DNA of 64,000 bases from Flavobacterium cellulosilyticum (GTDB lineage: Bacteria; Bacteroidota; Bacteroidia; Flavobacteriales; Flavobacteriaceae). Of this stretch, positions 43,371 through 51,580 are shown one piece after another. The notes under the pieces are model-generated. The model ran no database searches. It was not told the DNA's origin and was given only the letters and a program-made list of their open reading frames with translations. The stretch's first letter is position 1. Each line of letters starts with the position of its first letter. The stretch is taken from contig NZ_SMFK01000005.1 of NCBI RefSeq assembly GCF_004349355.1, forward strand, positions 124,001-188,000, read 5' to 3'. Position numbers and translations under genes: made by a program.

Positions 43371-44951
43371 ATGAATACAATACCTCAAGAATTTCAAATT
43401 AATTCTTTACTTAATCAAGATACTTATCTTGTTAATGGTGAATTAAAAAAATGGACAGGCAAAACAACTCCAGTATATTCTACAATTTCTTCTACTGAAA
43501 AATACGAACCAACATTGTTGGGTTCGATTCCTTTTATGGGAGAAATAGAAGCTATGGAAGCTGTAAATGCAGCATCGGAAGCATTTAGTAATGGACAAGG
43601 GGAGTGGCCAACAATGAAAGTGGTAGATCGCATCAAATGCATGGAGAACTTCGTGGGGCAAATGAAAGCAACTCGTGCAGAAGTGGTGAAATTATTGATG
43701 TGGGAAATTGGAAAATCATTAGGTGATTCTGAAAAAGAATTCGATAGAACCGTAGAATACATTTATGATACTATTGAAAGTTATAAGGAATTAAATGCAA
43801 GAAGCGCCCATTTTTCAAAAGTGCAAGGTGTAAATGCAATGGTTCGTAGAAGTCCACTTGGAATTGTACTATGTCTTGGGCCCTATAATTATCCGCTAAA
43901 TGAAACTTTTTCATTATTGATTCCTGCAATTATTATGGGGAATCCAGTTATTTTTAAACCTGCAAAACACGGAGTTTTGTTAATATCACCTTTATTAGAA
44001 GCTTTTAGAAGTAGTTTCCCAAAAGGGGCAATTAATATTTTATACGGTCGAGGCAGAGAAGTTGCTTCTCCAGTTATGAAATCTGGAAAAGTTGATATTT
44101 TAGCTTTGATTGGAAATAGTAAATCAGCTATTGCTTTACAAGATCAACATCCAAACAAAAACCGTTTGCGTCTTGTGTTGGGATTAGAAGCAAAAAATCC
44201 AGCAATTATACTTCCCGAAGCCGATTTAGATTTAGCAATTAGCGAATGTATCGCAGGATCATTGTCTTTCAATGGGCAACGTTGTACAGCTTTGAAAATA
44301 TTGTATGTTCATGAATCTATAGCTGATGAATTTAATAAGCGTTTTTCAGATAAAGTGGATAGCCTTGTTTTTGGTAATCCTTGGGAAAAAGGAGTTTCAT
44401 TAACACCGTTGCCTGAGCAAGAAAAGCCAGCTTATATACAAGAACTGATTGACGATGCAACAAGTCACGGTGCAAAAGTGATCAATGCAAAAGGCGGTCA
44501 ACATTCTGAAAATTATATTTTTCCGGCGGTTTTATTTCCAGTAAACAAAAAAATGAGAGTATACTCAGAAGAACAATTTGGACCTGTTGTCCCAATTATG
44601 ACTTTCAAAGACATACAAGAACCGTTGAATGACATGGCTGAATCTAATTATGGACAACAAGTAAGTTTGTTTGGAAAAAACATTAAAACTATTGCGCCGC
44701 TTATTGATTCACTTGTAAATTTAGTTAGTAGAGTAAATTTGAATAGTTCTTGTCAAAGAGGTCCTGATGTTTTTCCATTTACGGGTCGAAAAGATTCTGC
44801 AGTTGGAACATTGAGTACAAATGATGCTTTGAGATCTTTCTCTATTAGAACATTTGTAGCGTCTAAAGACATTGATTATAATAATAAAATATTACAAGAT
44901 TTACTAAATAGTAAAGAATCAAATTTCATAAATACGGATTATATCTTATAG
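43371..44951 (+). CDS. NADP-dependent glyceraldehyde-3-phosphate dehydrogenase-like aldehyde dehydrogenase
   Basis: 526 aa. Catalytic Cys305 in [10 protein letters not shown], Glu273 in [13 protein letters not shown](P) region [42 protein letters not shown] near 400. The block [23 protein letters not shown] is characteristic of the GapN branch (non-phosphorylating, giving 3-phosphoglycerate and NADPH). Branch assignment is inferred from this block. Ends in an intrinsic terminator. Confidence 0.88.
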   Translation: MNTIPQEFQINSLLNQDTYLVNGELKKWTGKTTPVYSTISSTEKYEPTLLGSIPFMGEIEAMEAVNAASEAFSNGQGEWPTMKVVDRIKCMENFVGQMKATRAEVVKLLMWEIGKSLGDSEKEFDRTVEYIYDTIESYKELNARSAHFSKVQGVNAMVRRSPLGIVLCLGPYNYPLNETFSLLIPAIIMGNPVIFKPAKHGVLLISPLLEAFRSSFPKGAINILYGRGREVASPVMKSGKVDILALIGNSKSAIALQDQHPNKNRLRLVLGLEAKNPAIILPEADLDLAISECIAGSLSFNGQRCTALKILYVHESIADEFNKRFSDKVDSLVFGNPWEKGVSLTPLPEQEKPAYIQELIDDATSHGAKVINAKGGQHSENYIFPAVLFPVNKKMRVYSEEQFGPVVPIMTFKDIQEPLNDMAESNYGQQVSLFGKNIKTIAPLIDSLVNLVSRVNLNSSCQRGPDVFPFTGRKDSAVGTLSTNDALRSFSIRTFVASKDIDYNNKILQDLLNSKESNFINTDYIL

Positions 44952-44971
44952 TCTAAATTTTCTTTAGAATC

Positions 44972-45008
44972 AAAACCGCAATGGCATTTATCTATTGCGG
45001 TTTTTTTT
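44972..45008 (+). terminator. terminator of the gapN-like gene
   Basis: 11-bp stem AAAACCGCAAT (44972-44982) / ATTGCGGTTTT (44994-45004) with an 11-nt loop, then a T-run. Confidence 0.88.
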
Positions 45009-45206
45009 ATTTGTAGAAGAGAAATAATTTTTTTAATTCTCCTGTTATCATAAATGAAATACATAGTTGAGTAATAATAAAAAAAGATATCACTTCATTT
45101 TGTGGTAAATTTTATCTTTTTTATAAACAGACATGGTAAATTTAGTATGTCAAGTTTTAAATAAACTGAATTTAAAATAGAAATTGAAAAGGTTAAATCA
45201 ATATTT

Positions 45207-45887
45207 TTATGTTAAAGTCAATTCGATTGCACTATCCAAAAGTGGACCCATAATTTCATATCCCTTTTTGTTTGGGTGTACGCCATCATTGGAATAAGTT
45301 GATATCATTCCTTTTTGTTTATTTACCATATCCGAATAATAGTCTAAATATAACGTCTTTTTTGAACCGGCATATTTTCTTATCATTTCATTGAGTAAAA
45401 TAATAGTATCTGCTGGATTTTCATTTATTTTCCATGGGAATAGATTGGCAGGTAATACAGAACAAAGAATCACTTTTATTTGATTTTTTTCAGCAAGTTC
45501 TACCATTGAAATAATATTATGCATAATCATTTCTAATGATGATAATCCTGTGTTTCCTGCAATGTCATTTGCTCCAGTCAAAATAACAACTGCCGAAGGT
45601 TTTAACTCAATTACATCAGCTCTAAAACGAATTAACATTTGTGGACTGGTTTGACCGCTAATCCCTCTGTTTATATAGGATTTCGATTCAAAAAATTCGG
45701 GATCAATTGTTGACCAAAATTCGGTTATGGAATCTCCCATCAATACAATTCTTTTTTGTTTAGATGATATTGATTTAAGAGTTGCGTTTTCGGATTGGTA
45801 TTTTTTTAAATAAGGCCAATCTTGAGCTTGTAATTTTCCCAACATAATTAGTTTGAAATAATGGTATAGTAGTTTGAGTTTGGACAT
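45207..45887 (-). CDS. GDSL-family lipase/esterase
   Basis: 226 aa. Block I IVLMGDSITEFW (Ser), block II INRGISGQTS (Gly), block III LTGANDIAGNTG (Asn) and block V YSNDGVHPNKKGYEIM (Asp/His). The N-terminus KLKLLYHYFKLIMLGK is not a clear signal peptide; homologues are often exported. A TATATTTG -7 element lies at 45944-45937. Monocistronic; substrate unknown. Confidence 0.92.
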   Translation of the reverse strand: MSKLKLLYHYFKLIMLGKLQAQDWPYLKKYQSENATLKSISSKQKRIVLMGDSITEFWSTIDPEFFESKSYINRGISGQTSPQMLIRFRADVIELKPSAVVILTGANDIAGNTGLSSLEMIMHNIISMVELAEKNQIKVILCSVLPANLFPWKINENPADTIILLNEMIRKYAGSKKTLYLDYYSDMVNKQKGMISTYSNDGVHPNKKGYEIMGPLLDSAIELTLT

Positions 45888-46097
45888 TAATAGTGTTTCT
45901 AATTTTGCTTTAAAATTTGACTATTTGACTGGATTACAAATATAATAATTCCATCTTGCATTTTGAACTAAGTTCAATTATCTATAATAATTGAAAGTTT
46001 ACTTTGTTGCCAATTTAAATTAACATAAATAATATGTAAATCTTAAATATTATTACTGTTAATTTCTTAAATTTGAGTAATTAAAAATATTTAAATT

Positions 46098-46508
46098 ATG
46101 AAAAGAAACGCAACTGCAGTATGGGAAGGCTCGCTTAAAGAAGGTGCTGGACACCTAACTACTCAAAGTGGGATATTAAACAATACACAATATTCATTTA
46201 AATCTCGATTTGAAGAAGGAACAGGGACAAACCCTGAAGAACTTGTCGCAGCAGCACATTCGGGATGTTTTACTATGCAGCTTTCTGCTTTTATTACTGA
46301 AGGTGGTTTTGAGATTGATAGCATTGAAACCAAGTGTGTAATTAATTTAGAAGAAGGTAAAATTGTAAGTTCAAGTCTAGTAGTTAATGCTAAGATTAAA
46401 GGAATTTCAAACGAGACTTTTCAAGAATTAGTTACTAAAGCTGAAAAGAATTGCCCAATTTCAAAATTATTAAATACAGAAATAAGTTCTGAGGCAACTT
46501 TAATGTAG
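46098..46508 (+). CDS. OsmC-family peroxiredoxin
   Basis: 136 aa. Two redox cysteines: AAAHSGCFTMQLS (Cys near 57) and EKNCPISKLL (Cys near 120), as in OsmC thiol peroxidases that detoxify organic hydroperoxides. KRNATAVWEGSLKEGAGHLTTQSG at the N-terminus is typical. A TAAATTTG -7 element lies at 46068-46075, 22 nt before the ATG. Confidence 0.95.
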   Translation: MKRNATAVWEGSLKEGAGHLTTQSGILNNTQYSFKSRFEEGTGTNPEELVAAAHSGCFTMQLSAFITEGGFEIDSIETKCVINLEEGKIVSSSLVVNAKIKGISNETFQELVTKAEKNCPISKLLNTEISSEATLM

Positions 46509-46523
46509 TAATTTTTAAACATA

Positions 46524-46560
46524 CAAAAGTCTCGATTTAGTTTACAAATCGAGACTTTTG
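46524..46560. terminator. bidirectional terminator between osmC and cysM
   Basis: Perfect 15-bp stem (46524-46538 with 46546-46560) with a 7-nt loop. The A-rich left and T-rich right sides suit both converging transcripts. Confidence 0.92.
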
Positions 46561-46580
46561 TTTATATAATATTTAAAACT

Positions 46581-47468
46581 TTAATCGAATAAATCTGAAG
46601 ATAAATAGCGATCACCACGATCACAAATAATAGCAACTATTACTCCTGATTCTAATTGGTTGGCTATTTTTAAAGCCACCGCTACAGAACCACCACTGCT
46701 CATTCCTGCAAAAACACCCTCTTCTTTAGCCAATCGCTTTGTCATTTCACGAGCTTCTTGCTCAGAAACTTCTACTATAATGTCCACTTTTGAAGCGTCA
46801 AATATTTTTGGTAAATATTCCTCAGGCCATTTTCTGATTCCTGGAATTTGAGATCCGTCGCTTGGTTGTGCGCCAATAATTTGAATGGTAGGATTTTTTT
46901 CTTTTAGATATGTTGAAGTTCCAATTATAGTGCCCGTAGTCCCCATGGCCGACACAAAATGAGTGACTTTTCCTTCGGTATCATTCCATATTTCGGGACC
47001 GGTAGTTTTGTAATGTGCTTTCCAATTGTCTTCGTTAGCAAATTGATTTAGCATGATATATCCACCTTCAGCTACTTTTTTATCGGCATAATCTCTAGAA
47101 CCTATAATTCCAGTACTTGCAGGTGTAAGAATTACTGTTGCACCGTAAGCCCTCATGGTTTGGGTACGCTCTTTAGTTGAATCTTCAGGAAGAATTAGTT
47201 CAATGTCTAAATTGAATAACTGAGCAATCATAGCTAATGCAATTCCTGTATTGCCACTAGTCGCTTCAATTAATTTATCTCCTTTTTTGATGTCACCTCT
47301 TTCAAGTGCCGATGCAATCATGTTATAAGCAGCACGATCTTTTACGCTTCCGCCAGGATTGTTTCCTTCTAGTTTTAGTAAAAGCTTTACGTTTTTATTT
47401 TTTACCAAATTAACCGTTTCAACTAAAGGAGTGTTTCCTATTAAATCTAATAATTTTTGAGGCTTCAT
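46581..47468 (-). CDS. cysM: cysteine synthase (CysM-type)
   Basis: 295 aa PLP enzyme. GNNPGGSVKDRAA holds the PLP Lys43; TSGNTGIALAM, MGTTGTIIGTSTYLKE, GAQPSDGSQIPGIRKWP and FAGMSSGGSVAVA. The length and RKWPEEYLP block fit the CysM branch rather than CysK. It makes cysteine from O-acetylserine. One nt after cysE, so it forms a two-gene cysteine operon with it. Confidence 0.93.
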   Translation of the reverse strand: MKPQKLLDLIGNTPLVETVNLVKNKNVKLLLKLEGNNPGGSVKDRAAYNMIASALERGDIKKGDKLIEATSGNTGIALAMIAQLFNLDIELILPEDSTKERTQTMRAYGATVILTPASTGIIGSRDYADKKVAEGGYIMLNQFANEDNWKAHYKTTGPEIWNDTEGKVTHFVSAMGTTGTIIGTSTYLKEKNPTIQIIGAQPSDGSQIPGIRKWPEEYLPKIFDASKVDIIVEVSEQEAREMTKRLAKEEGVFAGMSSGGSVAVALKIANQLESGVIVAIICDRGDRYLSSDLFD

Positions 47469-47469
47469 A

Positions 47470-48261
47470 TTATTTTAACTCTTTTATTTTTACTTCTGTT
47501 GTAGTTGTGTTTAGTACAACTGATTTTGGTGGAATCGATTTGGAAACCCAAGCATTTCCACCTACGATACTATATTCACCTATGGTAGTTTCACCACCTA
47601 AAATGGTAGCGTTGGCATAAATACAAACGTTTTTTTCTACTGTTGGATGTCTTTTGGTATTTTTCATGTCTTTACTCACACTTAAAGCTCCTAAAGTTAC
47701 ACCTTGATATATTTTCACATGTTTTTTAATGACTGCTGTTTCTCCAATTACAATTCCCGTAGCATGATCTATAAAAAAAGGTGAAGCTATTGAAGCACCG
47801 GCATGAATGTCAGTTCCAGTGATTTTATGAGCATATTCACTCATTAACCTAGAAAAAAGCTTCATGTCTAATGTATATAATTCATGACTCAACCTATAAA
47901 TGGCAATAGCATAAAATCCTGGATAGCCTAAATAGATTTCTTCAATACCGTCCGAAGCAGGGTCGTTTGCTAAAATATATTCAGCATCCTGATTCAGGTT
48001 TTGGAGAACTGAAGGCAATTTATCAAGAAATTGAACCCAAACTTTGTCACATACATCTTCGGGTTTTTTACAAGCGATTTTAGAAATTTCCTTAAACGAA
48101 TTTTCAAGTTCATCAATACTTTGATCTAATGGAGCATTTGAATCAAACAAGGTATAAAATAATTTTTCTGTAAAAGCTTCTACTTTTGTTTTTATCCCAT
48201 AATTAATGGATAAATGGCTCTTTAAAGCAGCTATGTTTTGAATAATCAAATTTTTAGACAC
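47470..48261 (-). CDS. cysE: serine O-acetyltransferase
   Basis: 263 aa. Helical N-terminal half, then left-handed beta-helix of hexapeptide repeats: GTDIHAGASIASPFFIDHATGIVIGETAVIKKHVKIYQGVTLGALS, KRHPTVEKNVCIYANATILGGETTIGEYSIVGGNAWV. Makes O-acetylserine for the adjacent cysteine synthase. The long N-terminal form is common in Bacteroidota (EpsC-like). Confidence 0.95.
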   Translation of the reverse strand: MSKNLIIQNIAALKSHLSINYGIKTKVEAFTEKLFYTLFDSNAPLDQSIDELENSFKEISKIACKKPEDVCDKVWVQFLDKLPSVLQNLNQDAEYILANDPASDGIEEIYLGYPGFYAIAIYRLSHELYTLDMKLFSRLMSEYAHKITGTDIHAGASIASPFFIDHATGIVIGETAVIKKHVKIYQGVTLGALSVSKDMKNTKRHPTVEKNVCIYANATILGGETTIGEYSIVGGNAWVSKSIPPKSVVLNTTTTEVKIKELK

Positions 48262-48712
48262 GATTGTAAAATTTAGTTATTTGGAAACAGTAAAAGTAAG
48301 TTGTTTTTAGAAAATGTCGTTTAAATTAAATAAATAAATTAGTTTTTTACATGGTTTTAATTCAAAGTGACCTGTATGGTAGCATTAAATAAAAATATTT
48401 TTTACTTATGTGTAATTAAGTATTCAAATTGAATCCTATGAATTTAACTGCTATTTTCATAATTGATATCTCCAAATTGAATTTCCAGTATCAGATAAAG
48501 TCTCTGGAAATGCAATAAAAAATCTAATTTTGGCTTTGATAAAAAGGATTATTCAGATTTTGGAACCAATAAATTTATGGCTATAAGTGAGTCAAATAGG
48601 GAAGTAGGTTTTATTTAATTTAGATGAATTATCTTTACCAAAAATAAAGTATTAAGTTTACCACCTTTGAAAAAAGTTTTCAAATAGTTATTTGTTTTAC
48701 AAGTTAAATAAG
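48262..48712. other. 451-nt intergenic region, possible gene remnant
   Basis: Divergent gap between cysE and the Smr-domain gene. A plus-strand frame at about 48500-48618 ends NFGFDKKDYSDFGTNKFMAI, SESNREVGFI-stop, without a start or ribosome site; it may be a decayed gene end. No clear promoter motif, riboswitch or RNA gene was recognised. Confidence 0.35.
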
Positions 48713-49270
48713 ATGCAAATGTTCAATATAGGAGATGCGGTTTCAGTTCTAGACGAAGCGGTAAATGGAGTTGTTATTTCAGTGAAAAATAATGAGGTAA
48801 CCATCGAATCTGAAGAAGGATTTGTGATGACATATTTTGTCAACGAATTGCTTAAGATAAACAATTCCAGCAACTTAATGGATTCTGTTACAAGGATTAA
48901 TATAAGTGAAGTTGCAAAGGAAAAAGAAATTCCAAAACCAAGAAGTTTTGTAAAAGAGCGTAAAGAAAAGCACGAAGTATCTGCGCCAGAGTTTGATTTA
49001 CATATCGAAAAACTCGTACCTAATAAACGAGGTATGTCTAATTATGATATTCTAACATTGCAATCGGAAACGGCAAAACGCCATATAGAATTTGCTATAA
49101 GAAATCGAATTCCTAAAATAGTTTTTATACATGGAGTTGGTGAAGGAATTCTAAAATCTGAACTAGATTTTTTATTGGGTCGTTATGAAAATATTGCTTT
49201 TCAAGACGCCAATTATCAAAAATATGGACTGGGCGCAACGGAAGTATTTATTAAACAAAATGCTAAATAG
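48713..49270 (+). CDS. Smr-domain protein
   Basis: 185 aa from MQMFNIGDAV; an in-frame TTG lies 21 nt upstream and a second ATG two codons in. N-terminal SH3-like domain (NIGDAVSVLDEAVNGVVISVKNNEVTIESEEGF), a charged linker, and a C-terminal Smr domain: FDLHIEKLVPNKRGMSNYDIL and IVFIHGVGEGILKSEL (HGxGxG motif). In MutS2-like proteins this domain nicks or binds nucleic acid or ribosomes. Stand-alone Bacteroidota form. Confidence 0.92.
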   Translation: MQMFNIGDAVSVLDEAVNGVVISVKNNEVTIESEEGFVMTYFVNELLKINNSSNLMDSVTRINISEVAKEKEIPKPRSFVKERKEKHEVSAPEFDLHIEKLVPNKRGMSNYDILTLQSETAKRHIEFAIRNRIPKIVFIHGVGEGILKSELDFLLGRYENIAFQDANYQKYGLGATEVFIKQNAK

Positions 49271-49276
49271 TTGGAA

Positions 49277-50242
49277 TTAGTTGGTCGTTGTTAATTCACC
49301 ATAAGTATACGAATCACCAAGTTTAAAATCACTATTGCCTTTTTTTAATGTCACATTTTTAAGAACGATGGTGTGTTTGTAGGCGGAGGTGCCGTTTTTT
49401 ATTGTAGTAACTTCTATAATGCCGCTCACTCCGGCAACACCGCTTACGGCATTCCATTCTTCGCTAATTGTTGGTGTAAATGGTGTTGTTGTATTACAAA
49501 AATAGCTAGGTGTAATAATTCCTGAATACAGTCGATACGTTACTTTGTTGTTAGTCGAGCCTATTAAAGCGATTCTTGGCGTGTTTAAAGGAGTTTCGGT
49601 ATTTACGATTAATGCTGCGTCTAAATTGTCTAAAGTAAATGTTTCACTACTGTTATAGTCGTATACTTGTTTTGTATTGCTGCATTGATCTAAAATTTTA
49701 TCAAAACCAAAAGGTAAAGATGTAGCTGAAGTTACATAGTCTCCAAAAGAAAAAGTTTCGTAAACTTGTGTTCCATTTGTTTTCGTAAAAGTGATATTTT
49801 TAAAAACAATATTGTGATTATAACCTGTAATTTTAGTGCTGTTATTTGTTGTGTTTGTAGATTTTACGGCAGTTGTGTTGATTTGAATTTTTCCAGATGT
49901 AGCTGTCCATTGGTCATTTACGATTGGTGTTGTCGAAGGGATAATACTACAAATGTTATCTGATGCCACTTTTCCATTGTAAAAACGATAGATAGCTCGG
50001 TAAGTTGAGTTGTCTATGTCTATACTCGTTGGCGATCCTGCAGTACTTACCACGTTTGTAAAACTGCTAAATGGGATTTGTAACAATAAGGCTTCTTGAT
50101 CATTTATTTTGTAAAGGATATCATTTGTTGTGCAACTTTGTGCTGAAATATTATCGAAACTAATGTCTTCCTGAATTAAGTTTCCATCATCACAAGCATT
50201 TAACAACAAAACTAAAGCCAATAAGCTTACTACTCTTTTCAT
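49277..50242 (-). CDS. lipoprotein with a duplicated domain
   Basis: 321 aa from MKRVVSLLALVLLLNAC, a good lipobox (Cys17). The frame is open upstream without a signal sequence. The mature part is two related halves: YRAIYRFYNGKVASDNICS, VNDQWTATSGKIQINT, NHNIVFKNITFTKTNG and FSFGDYVT match VTYRLYSGIITPSYFCN, ISEEWNAVSGVAGVSGIIEVTT, KHTIVLKNVTLKKGN and FKLGDSYTYGEL. Each has one central Cys. A tandem duplication of a ~130-residue beta domain. Family unnamed to me. Its stop lies 6 nt from the stop of the converging Smr gene. Confidence 0.85.
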   Translation of the reverse strand: MKRVVSLLALVLLLNACDDGNLIQEDISFDNISAQSCTTNDILYKINDQEALLLQIPFSSFTNVVSTAGSPTSIDIDNSTYRAIYRFYNGKVASDNICSIIPSTTPIVNDQWTATSGKIQINTTAVKSTNTTNNSTKITGYNHNIVFKNITFTKTNGTQVYETFSFGDYVTSATSLPFGFDKILDQCSNTKQVYDYNSSETFTLDNLDAALIVNTETPLNTPRIALIGSTNNKVTYRLYSGIITPSYFCNTTTPFTPTISEEWNAVSGVAGVSGIIEVTTIKNGTSAYKHTIVLKNVTLKKGNSDFKLGDSYTYGELTTTN

Positions 50243-50403
50243 ATATTGATATTTATTTTTTTGTCTTGTATATGTAATTCGCATACTATAATTAGTGTTT
50301 GCTACCAATTTATAGGAATGCTCATTTCATCCTAAAATTTATTTGGGTCAAAAATAGTGAAAAAATGACAATAGAATGTAGATAAATCACAATTGATATT
50401 TCA

Positions 50404-50411
50404 TAACTTTG
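50404..50411 (+). promoter_or_regulatory. -7 element of the cysteine desulfurase gene
   Basis: TAACTTTG fits TAnnTTTG and ends 5 nt before the preferred ATG at 50417. This argues against the in-frame start at 50393 and suggests a nearly leaderless mRNA. No -33 TTTG is clear. Confidence 0.5.
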
Positions 50412-50416
50412 TGCCA

Positions 50417-51541
50417 ATGAAAAAAGTATATCTCGATAACGCTTCAACTACACAAATACATCCTGAAGTTATTTTGGAAATGACAAGAGTGTTAACTGAG
50501 GATTATGGAAATCCATCATCAACCCACAGTTTTGGCCGGAATGCTAAAAGTATTCTGGAACTTTCCAGAAAGTCAATTGCAAAATTACTCAACGCCTCAG
50601 CCCAAGAAATTATTTTTACTTCTTGCGGAACAGAAGCTAATAACTGGATTCTTCGTTCTGCAGTTAAGGATTTAAAAATAAAGCGAATTATATCCAGTAA
50701 AATAGAGCATCACGCAGTTTTAAATACGATTCAAGCTTTGCAAAATGAATTTGATATTCAGGTGGATTATGTTGCGATTAAACCAAATGGAGAAATTGAT
50801 ATAACGAATTTAGTTGATTTGCTTTCTCAAGACACCAAAACATTGGTTAGTTTGATGCATGTAAATAATGAAACTGGAACTGTGTTGGATCTAGACTTGG
50901 TAGGAAGGATTTGTAAGCAGCATAATGCATTGTTTCATTCAGATACGGTACAGTCAGTTGGAAAAGTAGAAATTGACTTGCAATCGCTCTCTATAGATTT
51001 TCTTGTGGCTAGTGCGCATAAATTCCACGGACCAAAAGGAATTGGATTTGCATTTATTAAAAAGAATTCTGGTTTACAGCCTTTATTTTTTGGTGGAGAA
51101 CAAGAAAAAGGATTGCGACCAGGTACAGAAGCAATACATCAAATTGCTGGACTGGCGAAAGCTTTGGAACTTTCTTATCTTAATTTAGAAATAGCAAAAA
51201 TGCAAATTTCTGAATTGAAAGGTTATCTAATTACTCAACTTGAAGTTGCCTTTCCTGCATTTGAAATCAACGGAAATCAAAATGGTTTTTATACTATTTT
51301 GAATGTGAAACTGCCTTTCACTGAAGATAAAACTGCAATGATTTTGTTTCATTTGGATATGAAGGGGATTGCAGTTTCGCGTGGTAGCGCTTGTCAAAGT
51401 GGCAGTATTAAGCCATCTCATGTTTTAGCGGAAATGCTTTCAGCAGAAGATTTAAGAAAACCAAGTTTGAGGATTTCATTCAGTCATTTTAACACTAAAG
51501 CCGATGTTGATTCATTTGTTGAGGCTTTGAAGTATATGTAG
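50417..51541 (+). CDS. cysteine desulfurase (NifS/IscS-like)
   Basis: 374 aa from MKKVYLDNASTTQIHPEV. PLP Lys lies in SAHKFHGPKGIGF and the catalytic Cys in RGSACQSGS. HHAVL, SLMHVNNETGT and TVQSVGKVEIDL are family blocks. Supplies persulfide sulfur for Fe-S clusters or thio-modification. No isc or suf genes are adjacent, so the partner is unknown. Branch (NifS versus IscS) is not resolved. Confidence 0.95.
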   Translation: MKKVYLDNASTTQIHPEVILEMTRVLTEDYGNPSSTHSFGRNAKSILELSRKSIAKLLNASAQEIIFTSCGTEANNWILRSAVKDLKIKRIISSKIEHHAVLNTIQALQNEFDIQVDYVAIKPNGEIDITNLVDLLSQDTKTLVSLMHVNNETGTVLDLDLVGRICKQHNALFHSDTVQSVGKVEIDLQSLSIDFLVASAHKFHGPKGIGFAFIKKNSGLQPLFFGGEQEKGLRPGTEAIHQIAGLAKALELSYLNLEIAKMQISELKGYLITQLEVAFPAFEINGNQNGFYTILNVKLPFTEDKTAMILFHLDMKGIAVSRGSACQSGSIKPSHVLAEMLSAEDLRKPSLRISFSHFNTKADVDSFVEALKYM

Positions 51542-51580
51542 TGTAAAATCAGTAATTTATGGTTTTGTAGTTTGTGTTTT

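Noticed and set aside
48262..48400. Possible cysteine or SAM riboswitch upstream of cysE
   Set aside because: No known conserved core or hairpin set is visible in the leader.
48500..48618. Plus-strand frame FGFDKKDYSDFGTNKFMAIS before the Smr gene
   Set aside because: No start, no ribosome site, no homology I can name; too weak to call a pseudogene.
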